From contig CAYQBK010000027.1 in assembly GCA_964415715.1 (NCBI GenBank), positions 1-15,675 on the forward strand: 15,675 nucleotides of DNA, written 5' to 3'. The stretch comes from DALYDK01 sp964415715. Its GTDB lineage: Bacteria; Patescibacteriota; Saccharimonadia; Saccharimonadales; CAIOMD01. The notes under the pieces are model-generated. The model was not told the DNA's origin. It searched no databases and saw nothing but the letters and a program-made list of their open reading frames with translations. Both the position numbers and the translations under genes were made by a program. Within the stretch, counting starts at the first letter, position 1, and each line of letters starts with the position of its first letter. This document shows, piece after piece, positions 12,993-15,675 of the stretch.

Positions 12993-13718
12993 TTGTCGAC
13001 AAAAAATCGTTTAGATATTGAAATGGTTCGGCAGGGGTTGGTTAAAACCCGTTCCCAGGCCGAAAGCTATATAAAGCTTGGTAAGGTATTGGTTGAAAGC
13101 AGAACTATTACAAAACCAGGTTATTTTATCAGTCCAGATGTTCGTATTCAGCTAAATCAAGCCGAGCAATATGTAGGTCGGGCTGGTCTAAAGTTGGCCA
13201 GTATAGTTAGTGATTTCAAACTAGATTTCAAAAATAAAATTGTGCTTGATGTCGGTAGTAGCACCGGCGGTTTTACGGACTATGCCATAAAACATGGCGC
13301 AAGGCTGGTATATGCAGTAGATGTTGGCACGGATCAGCTTCACCCAAGCTTGCGAAGTAATTCTAAAATTAATCTATATGAACAAACTGATGTGCGTGAT
13401 TTTCGTCCTGAAAAAATGCCCGATATTGTCGTGATAGATGTTAGTTTTATAAGTTTGCGGGATATTTTGCCCCACATAGCTAAAATAATAGCCAAGAATA
13501 CCCAAGTAGTGGCTATGGTAAAGCCTCAGTTTGAAGCAGGAAAAGCGCTGCAAACCAAAGGTGTACTAAAAAATGATTCAATTCGTAGGCAGGTGTTAAA
13601 AGATTTTGAGATCTGGATAAAAAATCGATTTGTTATAGTGCAAAAGGCCGATTCAAAGGTGGCTGGCCAAAAAGGCAACGTCGAACGCTTTTACCTACTT
13701 GCAAAAGTTGTTATATAA
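12993..13718 (+). CDS. tlyA: TlyA-family rRNA 2'-O-methyltransferase
   Basis: TlyA proteins methylate ribose 2'-OH of rRNA (16S C1409 and/or 23S C1920 in mycobacteria), and some are called hemolysins. From TTG 12993 the 241-residue product starts with an S4 RNA-binding domain (RLDIEMVRQGLVKTRSQAESYIKLGKVLVE, about 6-35). The linker YVGRAGLKLA follows, then a Rossmann methyltransferase with SAM motif VLDVGSSTGGFTD (about 84-96), YAVDVG, IDVSFISL (about 149-156) and MVKPQFE (about 176-182), whose Lys and Glu belong to the catalytic tetrad. An in-frame TTG at 12975 would add six residues, but GGGGT at 12982-12986 supports 12993. Its 3' end contains the promoter of the next gene. Confidence 0.93.
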   Translation: MSTKNRLDIEMVRQGLVKTRSQAESYIKLGKVLVESRTITKPGYFISPDVRIQLNQAEQYVGRAGLKLASIVSDFKLDFKNKIVLDVGSSTGGFTDYAIKHGARLVYAVDVGTDQLHPSLRSNSKINLYEQTDVRDFRPEKMPDIVVIDVSFISLRDILPHIAKIIAKNTQVVAMVKPQFEAGKALQTKGVLKNDSIRRQVLKDFEIWIKNRFVIVQKADSKVAGQKGNVERFYLLAKVVI

Positions 13719-13727
13719 GTATATAAT
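13699..13727 (+). promoter_or_regulatory. Promoter inside the tlyA 3' end
   Basis: TTGCAA (13699-13704), a 17-nt spacer and TATAAT (13722-13727) repeat the exact hexamers and spacing of the ftsK promoter. The predicted start, about 13734, coincides with the ATG of the downstream gene, so its mRNA should be leaderless. Confidence 0.75.
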
Positions 13728-13733
13728 ATAGTG

Positions 13734-14231
13734 ATGTTTGAGAGTGGCCCCAGTAACAATGAAGTTTTCGATATCTCTGAGCTATGTAAGGTCTTCGATG
13801 CTTTATTGGATAGCCGTAGATTTGGTAGAGCTTTTGACAAACTATTCGTTAGATTAGGCAACAGAAATTTTGTGTTAAGCATGAAAATTGACGAAAGAAG
13901 TGAAGGTGTTTTAGTTAAAGATTACTCTATTCTTGAGCTAGCAGCTGGCACCTCTGATGCCAATTTGTTTATTTTTTGCGACTGTAGTGATGAGGTTCTA
14001 GTCGAAGTATTAGATGTAGATGGGAATAATTATTGTCAAGATTTTAATGTTACTAATGATAATATTGGATATCTCAAAAGGATTTTGTGTGATTCCATGG
14101 TTTTAAGTGACATTTGCAAGGAGTCAGTTAGTTATTATGCCGAGCTTAAGAAATGGCAGCTATCCAGCGAAATATGTGATAGCACTTTTGAAGCATGGTT
14201 AATGCAAAATATAACTCCCTCACAACAATAA
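13734..14231 (+). CDS. Uncharacterised 165-residue cytosolic protein
   Basis: I do not recognise this acidic 165-residue protein. It has no signal peptide or membrane helix. Predicted features are an N-terminal helical stretch (about 12-42, 'FDISELCKVFDALLDSRRFG'), a beta-rich middle (about 45-110) and a helical C-terminus (about 110-160). Six cysteines are spread through it, with CDC at about 82-84, but no CxxC zinc motif is visible. GTG at 13731 directly precedes ATG 13734; I use the ATG because the promoter upstream puts the transcription start there. No Shine-Dalgarno is present. It has its own promoter despite lying 15 nt after tlyA, and converges with ychF. Confidence 0.7.
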   Translation: MFESGPSNNEVFDISELCKVFDALLDSRRFGRAFDKLFVRLGNRNFVLSMKIDERSEGVLVKDYSILELAAGTSDANLFIFCDCSDEVLVEVLDVDGNNYCQDFNVTNDNIGYLKRILCDSMVLSDICKESVSYYAELKKWQLSSEICDSTFEAWLMQNITPSQQ

Positions 14232-14277
14232 AATCAATCGGTAAGCTATTAAGACAATGGTTCACTCATGACTAAGC

Positions 14278-15360
14278 TTAGACGTTGAAGCGAAATTCTA
14301 CTACGTCGTTTGGCTGCATGATATATGTTTTGCCTTCGGTGCGGACTTTGCCTGCTGAGCGTGCGGCGCTTAGTGATCCAGCTGATATTAGATCTGCATA
14401 ATCAACTACTTCTGCCGCAATAAAACCACGTTCAAAATCGCCATGTATAACGCCAGCCGCCTGAGGAGCAGTCGAACCCTGCTTTATTGTCCAGGCACGC
14501 ACTTCCTTTTCGCCGGCTGTTAGGTAGCTTTGCAAGCCAAGCGTTTCGTAGGCTGCATGTATTAGCTGAACTAAGCCAGATTCCCGAACACCGTATTCGG
14601 CTAGCATCTCAGTCCGTTCTGCATCGCTCAGTTCACGTAGCTCATCTTCTAGTTTGGCGCAGACAAACAGTGCCCGTGATGGAGCGACCAACTTACCAAG
14701 TTCGGCCTGTTTTGTCGTATCGGCTATAGTTTCTTCGCTGACATTGAACAAATATATTACTGGTTTGGCTGTTAGCAACTGCAAGTCCTTGTGTTCAATG
14801 ATTTGTAATCTAATATCCTCATTGTTAAAAATTGGCATACCACTGTCGAGTACAGATTTTGCTTTTTTGAATAGTTCGACTTTTGGCGCAAGTTTGGGGT
14901 TAGCTCTGGCTTCTTTTTCTAGCTTGGGCAAGGTTTTGCTAATAGTTTGCAGGTCGGCTAACACTAGCTCGGTATTTATAATATCTATATCGTTTTTGGG
15001 GTTTAATGTGTTGTCGACATGTATAACATTTGGGTCGGTAAAATCGCGTACTACCTGCACGATAGCACTACATTCACGGATATGACTCAAAAATTTGTTA
15101 CCCAAACCCTCGCCAGTGCTGGCACCGGCAACAAGCCCTGCAATATCTGTAAATTCGACCGTAGCAGGTACTATTTTTTTACAGTTATATAGTTTGGCTA
15201 GCTTTTCTAACCGTTCATCAGGTATTGGTACAATGCCACTATTTGGTTCAATGGTCGCAAATGGATAGTTGGCCGCCAGAATATTATTATTGGTCAATGC
15301 ATTAAAAAGGGTACTTTTGCCAACATTTGGCAACCCAACAATAGCAATTGATAAAGACAT
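14278..15360 (-). CDS. ychF: Redox-regulated ATPase YchF (Obg/OLA1 family)
   Basis: YchF is a universally conserved P-loop ATPase of the Obg group that associates with ribosomes and is linked to stress responses. The 360-residue protein has full family length: G1 GLPNVGKS at 9-16, NYPFATIEPN at 31-40 (switch I), DIAGLVAGASTGEGLGNKFL at 72-91 (switch II), and NVSE at 206-209 replacing the NKxD guanine motif, the change that gives ATP preference. A coiled-coil insertion (about 130-195) follows, and the C-terminal TGS domain reads 'VRAWTIKQGSTAPQAAGVIHGDFERGFIAAEV' to 'VVEFRFNV'. The Shine-Dalgarno before the ATG is weak (AAGAGAAG about 18 nt away). It is transcribed toward the preceding gene, 46 nt apart, with no clear terminator between them. 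Confidence 0.97.
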   Translation of the reverse strand: MSLSIAIVGLPNVGKSTLFNALTNNNILAANYPFATIEPNSGIVPIPDERLEKLAKLYNCKKIVPATVEFTDIAGLVAGASTGEGLGNKFLSHIRECSAIVQVVRDFTDPNVIHVDNTLNPKNDIDIINTELVLADLQTISKTLPKLEKEARANPKLAPKVELFKKAKSVLDSGMPIFNNEDIRLQIIEHKDLQLLTAKPVIYLFNVSEETIADTTKQAELGKLVAPSRALFVCAKLEDELRELSDAERTEMLAEYGVRESGLVQLIHAAYETLGLQSYLTAGEKEVRAWTIKQGSTAPQAAGVIHGDFERGFIAAEVVDYADLISAGSLSAARSAGKVRTEGKTYIMQPNDVVEFRFNV

Positions 15361-15395
15361 GCCTAACAGTTTAGCAAACTTCTCTTATGACGCCC

Positions 15396-15424
15396 ATCTT
15401 GACATGTATCATAAAATATGACAA
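15396..15424 (-). promoter_or_regulatory. Tentative ychF promoter
   Basis: On the minus strand TTGTCA (15424 to 15419) is followed after 17 nt by CAAGAT (15401 to 15396), preceded by TGT (extended -10 form). The -35 is good and the -10 poor. The predicted leader is about 30 nt. Confidence 0.35.
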
Positions 15425-15450
15425 TGTTTAATCTGTAATCACTAAACATT
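15423..15450. repeat. 8-bp inverted repeat overlapping the ychF -35 region
   Basis: AATGTTTA (15423-15430) and TAAACATT (15443-15450) are perfect inverted copies separated by 12 bp. One arm overlaps the tentative -35 of ychF by two bases. No T run follows on either strand, so an operator is more plausible than a terminator. Function is inferred from placement only. Confidence 0.5.
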
Positions 15451-15464
15451 AAAAAATTGGACTA

Positions 15465-15674
15465 TTATTTAAATGACCACAGGACATCTTCACGGTGAAC
15501 ACCTTTGCATACCACCAACTGTAACTGTTGATGGGCGCCAACCCGTGGGGGCTGCGAGTACACTCCAGCGTTAACTACTGGATTAGGGAGTGTAGCTATT
15601 GTAGTAGCTGAATTGCCAAACAAAACAGAAACAGATGTGCAATTACTAGAATCTGAGCGTAAGAGGATCACCGC
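15465..15674 (-). CDS. Unidentified protein, C-terminal part (truncated by window edge)
   Basis: The minus-strand frame is open for 69 codons from the window edge to a TAA at 15465-15467, about 100 nt upstream of ychF and in the same direction. The visible product is Ser/Thr/Val-rich (NSATTIATLPNPVVNAGVYS), then reads PPRVGAHQQLQLVVCKGVH and ends EDVLWSFK. I recognise no domain. Codon choice looks like coding sequence, with A/T frequent in third positions. On the plus strand the longest ATG frame here is only 33 codons. The start lies outside the window, and a GTG at 15671 is just one possible internal start. Confidence 0.45.
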   Translation of the reverse strand, partial: AVILLRSDSSNCTSVSVLFGNSATTIATLPNPVVNAGVYSQPPRVGAHQQLQLVVCKGVHREDVLWSFK

Positions 15675-15675
15675 A

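Noticed and set aside
14242..14280. TAAGCT/AGCTTA inverted repeat between the convergent genes as a bidirectional terminator
   Set aside because: It is a 6-bp stem with a 27-nt loop and no T run, so chance is likely.
1..15675. Alternative genetic code (UGA as Gly, as in SR1/Gracilibacteria)
   Set aside because: Conserved genes contain no in-frame TGA, and the acetyltransferase ends at a TGA right at the start of the next gene. Standard bacterial code fits.
1..15675. Mobile elements, CRISPR arrays, tRNA or rRNA genes
   Set aside because: I found no transposase or integrase motif, no regularly spaced repeats, and no cloverleaf or rRNA sequence by reading both strands. A tRNA scan would settle the RNA part.

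Overview
The window is an AT-rich bacterial chromosome segment made of densely packed housekeeping genes. It holds no mobile element, CRISPR array, tRNA or rRNA gene that I can see. Several traits suggest a small-genome Patescibacteria/CPR lineage, with Candidatus Saccharibacteria (TM7) my best guess. These are the compact divergent versions of core genes, a short TruB ending, a zinc-less S18, a non-canonical uracil-DNA glycosylase, four-helix-bundle gene debris, short intergenic gaps and several small unrecognised proteins. UGA is read as stop (the acetyltransferase gene ends on TGA), so the UGA=Gly code of SR1/Gracilibacteria does not apply. The taxonomic call is inference from content, not from a marker search.

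Layout. 1-2.9 kb: the end of truB, then rpsO, then pnp, which has its own promoter and a long leader hairpin. 2.97-6.85 kb: a small two-helix membrane protein, a GNAT acetyltransferase, an overlapping family-4-like uracil-DNA glycosylase, RNase J and an uncharacterised gene whose 5' part looks frameshifted. 6.86-9.3 kb: a strong promoter, ftsK and a 42-residue acidic small ORF. 9.33-10.56 kb: a threonine-dehydratase-like PLP enzyme behind what reads as a complete isoleucine attenuator. 10.6-11.9 kb: the classic rpsF-ssb-rpsR operon with a strong promoter and a structured leader. 11.9-12.2 kb: a decayed four-helix-bundle gene. 12.2-14.2 kb: efp, a small ORF, tlyA and an unknown 165-residue gene with its own promoter. 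14.3-15.7 kb, minus strand: ychF and the 3' end of an unidentified gene. No stretch over 300 bases lacks a gene.

The standout is 9330-9496. A TTGACT-N17-TACATT promoter is followed 6 nt later by an ATG opening a 19-codon peptide with six Ile codons, five of them in a run of six codons. Mutually exclusive RNA pairings follow (5-bp hairpin 1:2; 13-bp antiterminator 2:3; 9-bp terminator 3:4 with a T run), and the dehydratase ATG lies just downstream. Geometry, codon content and target enzyme (threonine to 2-oxobutanoate, first step to isoleucine) all agree with ribosome-mediated attenuation by isoleucyl-tRNA supply. The enzyme lacks the C-terminal ACT regulatory region that usually senses isoleucine.

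A second theme is promoter placement. Three -10 hexamers lie only 6-7 nt before an ATG that has no Shine-Dalgarno (leader peptide, efp, 165-residue gene), which predicts leaderless mRNAs. Other genes have AAGGA-type ribosome binding sites.
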